Assembly (NCBI RefSeq): GCF_024723255.1
Contig: NZ_JANIAC010000004.1
Span: 1 to 64,000, forward strand
Reading direction: 5' to 3'
DNA: 64,000 bases
Source: Aestuariibaculum sp. M13
Lineage (GTDB): Bacteria; Bacteroidota; Bacteroidia; Flavobacteriales; Flavobacteriaceae
This document shows, piece after piece, positions 54,753 through 63,637 of the stretch (position 1 is the stretch's first letter; every line of letters begins with the position of its first letter). The translations under genes were made by a program, and so were the position numbers. Below the pieces are notes generated by a model that worked only from the letters and a program-made list of their open reading frames with translations, made no database searches and was not told the DNA's origin.

Positions 54753-55697
54753 TTAGTATGCTTTTTTATAGCCCTTGTAAATTTTCGGAAGATTTAAAGT
54801 GTTGGGGTCTCCATTATGAATAAGTAAACGGTAGCGCAAAATAGTTGGTTTATTGTTTGATAAAGCAACCGTTTTGGCGCCAGAAAAAGGATAAACTGCA
54901 TTTTGCATACTACGTTTTTGACGTAAAATCCATCGGTTTTGTTTTCCAGGATTTGAGGGATGGCAAAATATTGTTAAGCCAGCTTGAGATGAGTTTTTAC
55001 CCAAAGCACCTGTAATATCCATCCAGTTAGCGGCTTTAACAGGAAGGTTTTCGGGAGTTACTTTTCCTTTACAACTAGTAAAATTGATGTCTTCAGGAAG
55101 TTTTATTCTAGATGAAAATCCGCCGTAACCTTTTTCGTCTTCCGATCCGCCAATACGCATATCGGGTTCTAAAGCTAGTAAATGGATTTCAATATCTATT
55201 GCACGATAATTTTCGGTTTTAGGATAAACGGTGATGGTTGTAATTTCTTTTACAAAGGGTTTTTCGTTACCTGTGGAATCTAACCATAAATTGGATTTCC
55301 AATAGACTTCGGCTTGAATGGTTTTTGAAATATTATGGTTTTCAATTTCTTTTACTGAAGTTACATCCCATTTAAAATTTTCAATTTCCCAACCATCACC
55401 AATACGTTTGTTTCCAATATAAAGTTGATGCCACGCCCAGAAAATGCCACGATGATGTAAATGATCTTCAGGAAAGTCTTTAGTTAAAATCTCGCCATCT
55501 AATGAATATAGTGGATGAATATAATTCGCCCTTTTGTAATTTCCGTTTTGTGATTTTTCAGTAATTTGATAGACAAGAATGCTATCATTGTCTTCAGTAA
55601 AGTAAGCCTGATCTTTATTTATTTCTACAGAAACGGATTGAGCTTCGGCTGACATAACGATGAAAAGAAAATAAAGGAAAGTAACTTTTAGTTGCAT
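54753..55697 (-). CDS. DUF6807 (PmoA-like) family secreted protein
   Basis: A 314-residue exported protein with signal peptide (1-19, AEA|QSV). The sequence EDHLHHRGIFWAWHQLYIG is typical of the DUF6807 family, often annotated as methane oxygenase PmoA by name only. It is not part of methane oxidation. In Bacteroidota such proteins often sit in glycan-use loci, but no such locus is adjacent here, so the function is unknown. Confidence 0.8.
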   Translation of the reverse strand: MQLKVTFLYFLFIVMSAEAQSVSVEINKDQAYFTEDNDSILVYQITEKSQNGNYKRANYIHPLYSLDGEILTKDFPEDHLHHRGIFWAWHQLYIGNKRIGDGWEIENFKWDVTSVKEIENHNISKTIQAEVYWKSNLWLDSTGNEKPFVKEITTITVYPKTENYRAIDIEIHLLALEPDMRIGGSEDEKGYGGFSSRIKLPEDINFTSCKGKVTPENLPVKAANWMDITGALGKNSSQAGLTIFCHPSNPGKQNRWILRQKRSMQNAVYPFSGAKTVALSNNKPTILRYRLLIHNGDPNTLNLPKIYKGYKKAY

Positions 55698-55782
55698 TGG
55701 TAAACAAAAATTGGCTTTAACAAATTACGAAAATTAAGGTAATCTGTTAAAGCCATTCTTAGATTTCGAGTTTATTCCTGGA

Positions 55783-56679
55783 TTATCTTCTTTGGTAAGT
55801 TAAAAAGGTAAAATCGTATTCGTTTTTTTCGCCTTTTTGATGGAACTCATGTGAAGTTTCTTGCCAGATTTCAGAATCGATTTCAGGGAAAAAGGTGTCT
55901 GCTTCAAAATTGGCATGAACGCGAGTAATTTCAATTTTATCGGCTACTTCCATAGCTTGTTTGTAAATTTCGCCACCACCTATAATGAAAGGTTGGTCGT
56001 CGTTTTTAGCGACTGCAATGGCATCTTCTAAATTATTCACCACAATAACACCTTCCGGAACTTCGTAATCACTCTGTCTTGTTATAACTACATGCGTACG
56101 GTTAGGTAGAGGTTTTGGGAAACTTTCAAAAGTTTTACGTCCCATAATAACATGGTGCCCGCTGGTTAAACTTTTAAATCGTTTTAAATCGTCACTAATG
56201 TGCCAGATAAGTTTGTTGTCTTTTCCAATAGCATTGTTTTCGGCTGCAGCCACAATAATGGTCAGGTTGTCGTTTTTTGTCAATTTTTGATTTAATTTTT
56301 TAAGTAAACTTTCGTCTGAAGGTAAGCTGGATTTAAGCTTTTCAATACGTTCCTGTTGCTTTGCAACAAGTTTGTTTAATTGTGCTTTCTCCCAGTCTTT
56401 ACCCATAAATCGGTGAGTAACGAATACCGAAAAGGCATGGTAAGTAAAAAAGAAAAGCCAGATAAGAATAGCTATTACAAACCAGTCTTGACCAAATGGC
56501 GTGATGGCATTACCAATGCCTAAAACCAAATTGGTAATTATAAAAAATACCGAGGCAATTAAGAAAATAACAAAGTGCCTGTAAAGCCTTTTTTTCTTTT
56601 TAATACGTCTTTGGGCGTTTTCAATAAGCTCTAATTGTTCTTTGTCGATTTCAGGTACCGATGACTTTTTTCCAAACAT
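55783..56679 (-). CDS. folA: Dihydrofolate reductase fused to an N-terminal 2TM domain
   Basis: DHFR activity regenerates tetrahydrofolate for thymidylate and purine synthesis. The C-terminal domain (about 137-298) has LTIIVAAAENNAIG, catalytic Asp164 (LIWHISDDLKRFK), the GRKTFES motif and FIIGGGEIYK. Residues 1-105 are a 2TM domain: two membrane helices (about 34-55 and 66-89) with cytoplasmic ends. A charged coiled linker joins the halves. No internal start codon gives a normal free DHFR, so a true membrane-tethered fusion is likely. thyA lies nearby. Confidence 0.87.
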   Translation of the reverse strand: MFGKKSSVPEIDKEQLELIENAQRRIKKKKRLYRHFVIFLIASVFFIITNLVLGIGNAITPFGQDWFVIAILIWLFFFTYHAFSVFVTHRFMGKDWEKAQLNKLVAKQQERIEKLKSSLPSDESLLKKLNQKLTKNDNLTIIVAAAENNAIGKDNKLIWHISDDLKRFKSLTSGHHVIMGRKTFESFPKPLPNRTHVVITRQSDYEVPEGVIVVNNLEDAIAVAKNDDQPFIIGGGEIYKQAMEVADKIEITRVHANFEADTFFPEIDSEIWQETSHEFHQKGEKNEYDFTFLTYQRR

Positions 56680-56983
56680 AATACTCGTTTTACACAGGAG
56701 TAAAGTTAAAGTTTTTTGTTGAATTGCCTTTCTTTATTTTTTGAGGGGAAAGTGATTATTAATTCTGTATTCTATATATAAAATGAAGCTGAAAATCAGT
56801 TATTAATATTCATTTTAAACTGATAAAAACATAAAATTCATTAGGGGAAAAATAGGAGGTTTAAATTTAGAATAGGTCATTATTAATAAATTGATAATTC
56901 TTTGCTTTAAAGCATGTTAGAATGTAACCTATGTTAAATTCTTTGTTATTTTTGTTAGCATAACAATCACTAAAACTTATATT
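56680..56983. other. Intergenic region between folA and the CBM48 gene
   Basis: About 300 AT-rich bases with no open frame seen. It carries start regions for both divergent genes. A candidate -7 box TATTTTTG (56947-56954) faces the CBM48 gene. No structured RNA could be supported. Confidence 0.5.
56947..56954 (+). promoter_or_regulatory. Candidate -7 box for the CBM48 gene
   Basis: TATTTTTG matches the Bacteroidota -7 consensus, 30 bases before the start codon. No matching -33 TTTG was seen at the usual spacing. Confidence 0.35.
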
Positions 56984-57280
56984 ATGGCTATTTCAAAACA
57001 GTACTTAAAGAGTAAACCAGTATGCAAAGTGACGTTTTCAATTCTTGCTGAAGACGCTAAAAAAGTATCCTTAGTAGGAAGCTTTAATGAGTGGAATACT
57101 AAAGCAATGCCTTTGAAAAAATTAAAAAACGGAACCTTTAAAGGTGTTGTTGATTTAGATAAAGATGATTCTTACGAGTTTAAATATGTTGTTGACGGAA
57201 CATATATAAATGATGATGCTGCCGATTCATATGTGTGGAGCGATTACGCTGCTGCAGATAATAGTGTTGTAACGGTGTAA
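56984..57280 (+). CDS. Small stand-alone CBM48 / isoamylase-N domain protein
   Basis: A 98-residue protein made only of a glycogen-binding-like beta-sandwich: VSLVGSFNEWNTKAMPLKKLKNGTFKG and YEFKYVVDGTYINDDAA match the CBM48/AMPK-beta pattern. It has no signal peptide or catalytic domain. It may bind glycogen or act as a small regulator; no partner is adjacent. It ends in a bidirectional terminator shared with thyA. Confidence 0.85.
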   Translation: MAISKQYLKSKPVCKVTFSILAEDAKKVSLVGSFNEWNTKAMPLKKLKNGTFKGVVDLDKDDSYEFKYVVDGTYINDDAADSYVWSDYAAADNSVVTV

Positions 57281-57310
57281 AACAAAACGCTTATTGATAA
57301 AAAAATACAT

Positions 57311-57343
57311 AAAAAAAGGCTTTCCAATTTAGAAAGCCTTTTA
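57311..57343. terminator. Bidirectional terminator between the CBM48 gene and thyA
   Basis: AAAAGGCTTTC (57314-57324) pairs with GAAAGCCTTTT (57332-57342), with an A run and short T run on either side. Convergent genes end here. Confidence 0.8.
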
Positions 57344-57348
57344 TGTTT

Positions 57349-58173
57349 TTATACAGCAACGACACCTTTAATGTGTGGATGCGGATCGTAATTTTCTAAA
57401 GTGAAATCTTCAAATTTGAAATCGAAAATATCTTTGATTTCAGGATTCAATTTCATCGTTGGTAAAGGTCTTGCTTCACGCGACAGTTGTAATTCCAGCT
57501 GCTCAAAATGGTTGCTGTAAATATGTGCATCACCAAAGGTGTGAATAAATTCACCTGGTTGGTAACCACAAACCTGTGCCATCATCATCGTAAACAAGGC
57601 ATAAGATGCTATGTTGAATGGCACACCTAAAAAGATGTCTGCACTACGCTGATACAGTTGGCAAGATAATTTTCCATTGGCTACATAAAACTGAAAAAAA
57701 GCATGACATGGCGGTAAAGCTGCTTTACCATTGGCAACATTTTCACTGAAACTTTTTGATGTGTCTGGTAATACCGAAGGATTCCAGGCCGAAACCAACA
57801 TGCGACGGCTATTCGGGTTGTTTTTTAAAGTGTCGATAACTTCTTTAATCTGGTCGATTTCATCGCTATTCCAGTTACGCCACTGGTGACCATAAACAGG
57901 ACCAAGATCGCCGTTTTCGTCGGCCCATTCATTCCAGATACGCACGCCGTTATCGGTTAAATATTTAATGTTGGTATCTCCTTTTAAGAACCAAAGTAGT
58001 TCGTAAATAATAGATTTTAAATGCAATTTTTTTGTGGTAACCATAGGGAACCCTTCACTTAAATCGAATCGCATTTGGTATCCAAAAACACTTTTCGTAC
58101 CTGTTCCGGTACGATCTCCTTTTTCATTTCCATGTTCTAAAACATGTTTTACTAAATCGTGATATTGCTTCAT
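57349..58173 (-). CDS. thyA: Thymidylate synthase
   Basis: Makes dTMP from dUMP with methylene-tetrahydrofolate, yielding dihydrofolate for DHFR. The 274-residue protein has catalytic Cys156 ([12 protein letters not shown]), the dUMP site [17 protein letters not shown], and the N-terminal folate/phosphate loop GDRTGTGT. It is slightly longer than E. coli ThyA due to a short loop insert before the catalytic Cys. It lies near folA and the nucleoside transporter. Confidence 0.97.
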   Translation of the reverse strand: MKQYHDLVKHVLEHGNEKGDRTGTGTKSVFGYQMRFDLSEGFPMVTTKKLHLKSIIYELLWFLKGDTNIKYLTDNGVRIWNEWADENGDLGPVYGHQWRNWNSDEIDQIKEVIDTLKNNPNSRRMLVSAWNPSVLPDTSKSFSENVANGKAALPPCHAFFQFYVANGKLSCQLYQRSADIFLGVPFNIASYALFTMMMAQVCGYQPGEFIHTFGDAHIYSNHFEQLELQLSREARPLPTMKLNPEIKDIFDFKFEDFTLENYDPHPHIKGVVAV

Positions 58174-58312
58174 AATGTCATTGGTAAATGAAAATGGTCT
58201 GCAAAAAATAAGCGACCTGTTTTCAATGGATAAAAATAGAAAAAAGCGGTAAGCTAAAGACTTGAAATTCTTTAAATTTATTCTAAAGTTATTAACGATG
58301 GCTCGGAAAAGA

Positions 58313-59836
58313 TTAACCGATTATCATACCAGCAATGGTAGCTGAAACAAGAGATGCAATGGTTCCTCCAATTAAGGCTTTCATCCCGAATTTAGAAAGA
58401 GTTGTGCGTTGTCCGGGAGCAAGAGAACCAATACCTCCAATTTGAATACCGATAGATGCGAAGTTGGCAAATCCACAAAGCATATAGGTTGCCATAATGA
58501 TTGACTTTTCGTAAGTTAAATGAACACCGTTGGCAGCATCTTTTAAGTCGCGAAGTTGGATGTATCCAATAAATTCGCTGGCAGCTAATTTGATTCCTAA
58601 TAGTTGCCCCATCATCATCATATCTTCCTTAGCAACGCCAATAAGCCACATTAAAGGTGCGAAAACATAGCCTAAAATTAACTCGATTGATAAGCTGTTA
58701 TAACTTGTGTTTTCAGTAATCCAAATATTTAAAGTGGAGACATCGCCAAGCCAACCTAAAATACCGTTAAACATGGCAATGAAAGCCACAAAAACTAAAA
58801 GCATACCACCAACATTTACAGCAAGTCTTAATCCTTCTGTAGTTCCGTTGGCAATGGCATCTAAAAAGTTAGCACCAATTTTTTCCTGAGAAACTGAAAC
58901 ATCGGTATTCACGTCTTCGGTTTGCGGATATAGTATTTTAGAAATTACAATGGCGCCTGGAGCAGCCATAACCGATGCGGCTAAAAGGTGCTTGGCGTAG
59001 AATAAACGCATCACTTCGTCGTCGCCACCTAAAAAGCCAATGTATGCCGCAAGTACAGCTCCTGCAACAGTTGCCATACCGCCAATCATAACCAAAAGCA
59101 TTTCAGATTTATTCATTTTTTCTAAATAGGCTTTAATTAAAAGCGGAGCTTCAGTCTGACCTAAAAAGATATTTCCTGCAACGCTTAAACTTTCCGCTCC
59201 AGAAATTTTTAAGGCTTTAGAAAGCAACCACGCCATGCCTTTTACTACTTTTTGAATGATGCCCAAGTAGAAAAGTACAGAGGTTAAAGCTGAAAAGAAT
59301 ATAATAGTTGGTAGTACCTGAAAGGCGAAAATATAACCAAAGGTATCCATGTCAACAACCAAGCCTTCAAATAAAAATTTACTTCCAGCTCTTGTAAATT
59401 CAAGTACAGAAACAAACAATCCACCAATAAATTCGAATACGGTTTTTATAAAATCAACTTTCAAGACTCCAAAAGCGATTAGTAACTGAAAGGCTAAACC
59501 TATTGTTACAATTTTCCAGTTGATAGCTTTTCGGTTACTACTGAATAAAAAAGCGATAAAAATTAACGATAGCATGCCTAAGGCACCTCGCAAAAGGCTA
59601 CTAAAAGAGAAGCCTTGACTAGGAACAATAGGTGAGCTAACCGTAGTTTCTGTTTCTTCAACTACAATAATTTCTTCAGAATTTGAAGTCGTTGGAGTTA
59701 AAGAATCGATTTGAGAAGCAGTCGGTTCTGCTATTTCGGTTTGAATACTATCGGGTGGTGTATTTTTGCTTTGTGCTAAGGCTGTTGAAGTAAGTAATGA
59801 CAGAATTAGGGCAAAGGACAAAAATACGTGTTTCAT
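58313..59836 (-). CDS. Concentrative nucleoside transporter (NupC/CNT family)
   Basis: Inner-membrane symporter for nucleosides, 507 residues. CNT motifs include [21 protein letters not shown] and the [21 protein letters not shown] block near the C-terminus, with about ten helices. Unusually the N-terminus begins with a signal-peptide-like segment (1-21, ALA|QSK) followed by about 60 Thr/Ser/Glu/Pro-rich residues before the first CNT helix. It lies between thyA and a nuclease-like gene, fitting salvage of nucleosides. The ion coupled is not known. Confidence 0.88.
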   Translation of the reverse strand: MKHVFLSFALILSLLTSTALAQSKNTPPDSIQTEIAEPTASQIDSLTPTTSNSEEIIVVEETETTVSSPIVPSQGFSFSSLLRGALGMLSLIFIAFLFSSNRKAINWKIVTIGLAFQLLIAFGVLKVDFIKTVFEFIGGLFVSVLEFTRAGSKFLFEGLVVDMDTFGYIFAFQVLPTIIFFSALTSVLFYLGIIQKVVKGMAWLLSKALKISGAESLSVAGNIFLGQTEAPLLIKAYLEKMNKSEMLLVMIGGMATVAGAVLAAYIGFLGGDDEVMRLFYAKHLLAASVMAAPGAIVISKILYPQTEDVNTDVSVSQEKIGANFLDAIANGTTEGLRLAVNVGGMLLVFVAFIAMFNGILGWLGDVSTLNIWITENTSYNSLSIELILGYVFAPLMWLIGVAKEDMMMMGQLLGIKLAASEFIGYIQLRDLKDAANGVHLTYEKSIIMATYMLCGFANFASIGIQIGGIGSLAPGQRTTLSKFGMKALIGGTIASLVSATIAGMIIG

Positions 59837-59859
59837 AGTATGCTTAAGTTGTTTGAGGG

Positions 59860-60492
59860 TTATTCGCGTTTAGAAATTTCATCCCGAATATGCGCTGCTT
59901 TTTCGTAGTCTTCGTTAGCAACTGCTTCATCGAGTAAGTTTTGTAATTCCTTCAAAGTTTTTCCTTTATAGTTTTCACGAGGCGAAGCGCTTGTAGACTC
60001 TACTTCGTCGGCTAACAAATCATCAACAAGAACGCTATCCTGAGATTCGTCGTTTTCTTCGTCTTCTTTTTTAGGGTTTACTTTAAGATATATTCCAGCT
60101 TTATCCAGAATATTTTTATAAGTGAAAATAGGAGCATCAAAACGCAATGCTAAGGCAATAGCATCACTGGTTCTGGCATCAATAATTTCTTCAATTTTAT
60201 CGCGTTCGCAGATTAAACTTGAGTAAAAAACACCATCAACCAATTTGTGAATGATTACCTGTTTTACAACAATATCAAATCGGTCGGCAAAATTTTTAAA
60301 TAAGTCGTGTGTTAATGGTCTTGGAGGACGAATTTCTTTTTCTAAAGCAATAGCAATAGATTGCGCTTCAAAAGCACCAATCACGATAGGTAATTTTCGG
60401 TCGCCGTCTACTTCGTTTAAAATCAATGCATAAGCACCGTTTTGTGTCTGGCTATAAGAAATTCCTTTAATATTTAATCTTACTAAACTCAT
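59860..60492 (-). CDS. Bifunctional nuclease (DUF151) family protein with UVR motif
   Basis: A 210-residue cytoplasmic protein. The DUF151 domain (about 1-135) has LPIVIGAFEAQSIAIALE and ARTSDAIALALRFDAPIFT. Members have been reported to have DNase/RNase activity. The C-terminus (about 177-209) is a UvrB/UvrC-type helical motif (LDEAVANEDYEKAAHIRDEI), joined by an acidic linker. Family combination is common in Bacteroidota. It starts after a long inverted repeat downstream of etfA. Confidence 0.87.
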   Translation of the reverse strand: MSLVRLNIKGISYSQTQNGAYALILNEVDGDRKLPIVIGAFEAQSIAIALEKEIRPPRPLTHDLFKNFADRFDIVVKQVIIHKLVDGVFYSSLICERDKIEEIIDARTSDAIALALRFDAPIFTYKNILDKAGIYLKVNPKKEDEENDESQDSVLVDDLLADEVESTSASPRENYKGKTLKELQNLLDEAVANEDYEKAAHIRDEISKRE

Positions 60493-60508
60493 ATGTTATA
60501 AAAAACGC

Positions 60509-60586
60509 AAAGAACTGCTTAAATTAGGACTTTAGCAACTGCCTTGGGCAGATTTACGAATATAATGCCAATTTAAGCAGTTCTTT
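60509..60586 (-). repeat. Long inverted repeat between etfA and the nuclease gene
   Basis: A perfect 17-bp inverted repeat, AAAGAACTGCTTAAATT (60509-60525) and AATTTAAGCAGTTCTTT (60570-60586), encloses 44 bases that contain a small CTGCC-TTG-GGCAG hairpin. Read leftward, the outer stem is followed by a GCGTTTTTT-like T run. It may be a large terminator of etfBA, or a small mobile-element relic. Confidence 0.6.
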
Positions 60587-60613
60587 AAAACTATACAATT
60601 TATAAAAAATAAT

Positions 60614-61573
60614 TTATTGTTGAGCTTTAAACGCTTTTAATTTTTCAATAAGTTCAGGTACAACCTGGAAGGCATCACCTACAACCCCATAGTCGGCAGC
60701 TTTAAAGAAAGGAGCTTCCGGATCGGAGTTAATAACGACTTTTACTTTTGAAGCGTTAACACCAGCCAGATGCTGGATAGCCCCAGAAATTCCAATAGCA
60801 ATATATAAGTTTGAAGCGACTGGTTTACCGGTTTGACCAACGTGCTCACCATGTGGTCTCCAACCTAAATCAGATACTGGTTTTGAGCAGGCGGTGGCAG
60901 CACCAAGAACATCGGCTAATTCTTCAATCATACCCCAGTTTTCAGGACCTTTAAGTCCGCGACCACCAGACACCACGATATCGGCATCGGCAATGCTTAC
61001 TTTATCTGAAGCTTTATCAACAGACTCTACTTTTATTCCTAAATCGGTAATAGAAGGAGAGAAGGCTTCAGTAGTAGCACTTCCTGAGGATTCAACTAAT
61101 CCGAAGGCATTGCTTGAAACACCAACGATTTTTACGTCTGTACTGATAGCCATATCTTCAAACGCCTTATTTGTAAAGGCATTACGTTTTACAGTAAATG
61201 GAGCAGTATTTGAAGGTGCTGCAATAACATTTGAAGCATATCCTGCGTTTAAAAACACAGCCAAAAGTGGAGCTAAATATTTACTGTTAGCACTTGAGCT
61301 TAATACGACAACTTTAGATGATTCTTTTTCTGCTGCTTGCTGTATGGCCTCGGCATATCCTTTGGCATTAAAAGTATTTAATTCACTATTTGAAACGGAT
61401 AATACTTTATCTACACCGTAATTCCCTAAAGCAGAAGTGTCGTCGGTATTTATTGTAATTGCAGTTACCGTTGTTCCTAACTGGTCGGCAACGGCTTTAG
61501 CATAAGAAGCGACTTCGAATGCTACTTTCTTAAGTTTTCCTTGTTCTGATTCTGTATATACTAAAACTGACAT
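60614..61573 (-). CDS. etfA: Electron transfer flavoprotein subunit alpha
   Basis: The FAD-binding subunit of ETF, which carries electrons from acyl-CoA dehydrogenases to the quinone pool. The 319-residue protein has the C-terminal FAD motif VVSGGRGLKGPENWGMIEELADVLGAA and the GQTGKPVASNLYIAIGISGAIQH segment. It follows etfB by 26 bases, one operon. Confidence 0.95.
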   Translation of the reverse strand: MSVLVYTESEQGKLKKVAFEVASYAKAVADQLGTTVTAITINTDDTSALGNYGVDKVLSVSNSELNTFNAKGYAEAIQQAAEKESSKVVVLSSSANSKYLAPLLAVFLNAGYASNVIAAPSNTAPFTVKRNAFTNKAFEDMAISTDVKIVGVSSNAFGLVESSGSATTEAFSPSITDLGIKVESVDKASDKVSIADADIVVSGGRGLKGPENWGMIEELADVLGAATACSKPVSDLGWRPHGEHVGQTGKPVASNLYIAIGISGAIQHLAGVNASKVKVVINSDPEAPFFKAADYGVVGDAFQVVPELIEKLKAFKAQQ

Positions 61574-61599
61574 GTTGGTTTTGTTTTTTTGAAGGTTAA

Positions 61600-62346
61600 T
61601 TAAATCACTTTAGCTTCGTTATGAAGTAAGCTTATTAATTCGTCTAGGTTGTCTGGAGATACTAATTTAACCGCGCCTTTTGGAGCTGGTTTTTCGAATT
61701 TTACAGAAGCAGTTTCTGTAATTGTATCAACAGGATCTACAACAGTTAAAGGTTTTTGACGTGCCATCATAATACCACGCATGTTTGGAATGCGGAGATC
61801 GCTTTCCTCTACAAGTCCTTTTTGACTTCCAATAACAAGTGGTAGAGATGTAGAAACAGTCTCCTTTCCACCATCAATTTCTCTTACAGCAGTTACCGAT
61901 GTTCCTTCAACATCTAGTTTTATACAGTTATTTATAAAGTTAGCGTTGGTTAATCCGGCAATCATTCCCGGAACCATTCCGCCATTGTAATCAATCGATT
62001 CGCGACCGGCAATTACTAAATCGTAACCACCATCTTTTACCACATTGGCCAATTGTTTAGCAACAGAAAAACCATCGGTAGCAGGGGTGTTAACACGAAT
62101 GGCAGCGTCGGCTCCAATCGCTAAGGCCTTACGAAGTGTAGGCTCTGTTTCAGCACCACCAACGTTAACCACGGTTACATGGGCACCTTGTTTTTCTTTA
62201 AACCACATGGCGCGAGTTAGTCCGAACTCATCATTTGGGTTAATCACAAATTGAACACCATTGGTGTCGAATTTTGTGTCACCGTCGGTAAAATTGATTT
62301 TTGATGTAGTGTCTGGAACATGACTAATGCACACTAATATTTTCAT
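61600..62346 (-). CDS. etfB: Electron transfer flavoprotein subunit beta
   Basis: AMP-binding partner of EtfA. The 248-residue protein has the FVINPNDEFGLTRAM start and the signature VIAGRESIDYNGGMVPGMIAG followed by the docking strands VREIDGGKETV. It is the first gene of etfBA and diverges from pdhB. Confidence 0.95.
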   Translation of the reverse strand: MKILVCISHVPDTTSKINFTDGDTKFDTNGVQFVINPNDEFGLTRAMWFKEKQGAHVTVVNVGGAETEPTLRKALAIGADAAIRVNTPATDGFSVAKQLANVVKDGGYDLVIAGRESIDYNGGMVPGMIAGLTNANFINNCIKLDVEGTSVTAVREIDGGKETVSTSLPLVIGSQKGLVEESDLRIPNMRGIMMARQKPLTVVDPVDTITETASVKFEKPAPKGAVKLVSPDNLDELISLLHNEAKVI

Positions 62347-62564
62347 CTGTATTATTTTTTAGTTGTTATGTAAAGGTCAGATGGAATTCGCCTGTAAACA
62401 TTCGGTTGAAGTTAACTTTTTGCTACGGCTCATTTCATAATAATTTTTATTTAATAAGTCTATTTTGGTTGCGGCTACGAAGTTAATTATTTTATTCTGA
62501 ATATTTATTATGCATGCATAATAAATTTTAAATAATTCTTTAATAAGAATATAGCTTTTATTCC

Positions 62565-62572
62565 TATTTTTG
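62565..62572 (+). promoter_or_regulatory. Candidate -7 box for pdhB
   Basis: TATTTTTG matches the Bacteroidota -7 consensus, 23 bases before the ATG at 62596. Its last base falls on the alternative GTG start at 62572, which argues that this GTG is promoter, not start codon. No clear -33 box was seen. Confidence 0.4.
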
Positions 62573-62595
62573 TGACTCGAATTAAAATAGATTTA

Positions 62596-63573
62596 ATGAA
62601 GACAATACAATTTAGAGAAGCTATCTGCGAAGCCATGAGCGAAGAGATGCGTCGTGATGAGAGCGTATACTTAATGGGTGAAGAGGTAGCAGAGTATAAT
62701 GGTGCTTACAAAGCATCAAAAGGAATGTTAGATGAATTTGGACCAAAGCGTGTAATCGATACACCTATCGCAGAGCTTGGTTTTGCGGGTATTGCTGTAG
62801 GATCTACAATGACTGGTAACCGACCGATTGTAGAGTACATGACGTTTAACTTTTCTCTTGTTGGAATTGATCAGATTATAAATAATGCTGCTAAAATCAG
62901 ACAAATGTCTGGTGGACAATTTAAATGTCCAATCGTTTTCCGTGGACCAACAGCGTCTGCAGGACAGTTAGGAGCAACACACTCACAGGCTTTCGAAAAC
63001 TGGTTTGCTAACACGCCAGGTTTAAAAGTTATCGTACCATCGACGCCTTACGATGCAAAAGGATTATTAAAAGCGGCTATCCGTGATGACGATCCGGTTA
63101 TTTTCATGGAAAGTGAGCAAATGTATGGAGATAAAGGTGAAGTGCCAGAAGGTGAATACGTTTTACCAATTGGTGTTGCCGATGTGAAGCGTGAAGGTAC
63201 CGATGTAACTATCGTGTCTTTTGGTAAAATCATTAAAGAAGCATTTAAAGCTGCTGATGAATTAGCTAAAGAAGGTATTTCTTGTGAAATTATCGATTTA
63301 CGTACCGTTCGTCCAATGGATAAGAAAGCGATTTTAGAGTCGGTAAAGAAAACAAACAGATTAGTTATTTTAGAAGAAGCCTGGCCTTTTGCTAACGTGT
63401 CTTCTGAGATTACTTATGTGGTACAATCTGAGGCATTCGATTATTTAGATGCTCCAATTGTAAAAATCAATACTGCTGATACACCAGCCCCTTATTCACC
63501 GGTGTTATTAGAAGAATGGCTTCCTAACAGCGAAGATGTTATTAAGGCTGTTAAGAAGGTATTGTATAAATAA
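62596..63573 (+). CDS. pdhB: Pyruvate dehydrogenase E1 component, beta subunit
   Basis: Beta subunit of the thiamine-dependent E1 of the pyruvate dehydrogenase complex. The 325-residue protein has REAICEAM, AELGFAGIAVG, the TPP-site region FNFSLVGIDQI and the C-terminal LRTVRPMDKKAI with EEAWPFANVSSEI. ATG 62596 is chosen over GTG 62572 (see the -7 box). The alpha subunit is not adjacent, so in this genome E1 alpha and beta are split. A terminator follows. Confidence 0.93.
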   Translation: MKTIQFREAICEAMSEEMRRDESVYLMGEEVAEYNGAYKASKGMLDEFGPKRVIDTPIAELGFAGIAVGSTMTGNRPIVEYMTFNFSLVGIDQIINNAAKIRQMSGGQFKCPIVFRGPTASAGQLGATHSQAFENWFANTPGLKVIVPSTPYDAKGLLKAAIRDDDPVIFMESEQMYGDKGEVPEGEYVLPIGVADVKREGTDVTIVSFGKIIKEAFKAADELAKEGISCEIIDLRTVRPMDKKAILESVKKTNRLVILEEAWPFANVSSEITYVVQSEAFDYLDAPIVKINTADTPAPYSPVLLEEWLPNSEDVIKAVKKVLYK

Positions 63574-63596
63574 AAATATTATTTTTACGTTATATA

Positions 63597-63632
63597 AACT
63601 TCATCAACATAACTGTTGGTGAAGTTTTTTTT
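63597..63632 (+). terminator. Terminator after pdhB
   Basis: AACTTCATCAACA (63597-63609) pairs with TGTTGGTGAAGTT (63614-63626) with one G-T pair and a 4-base loop, followed by a T run. Confidence 0.8.
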
Positions 63633-63637
63633 GTAAT

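Noticed and set aside
62572-62595. GTG start for pdhB at 62572
   Set aside because: The GTG lies on a -7 promoter box and the extra eight residues are not part of the family.
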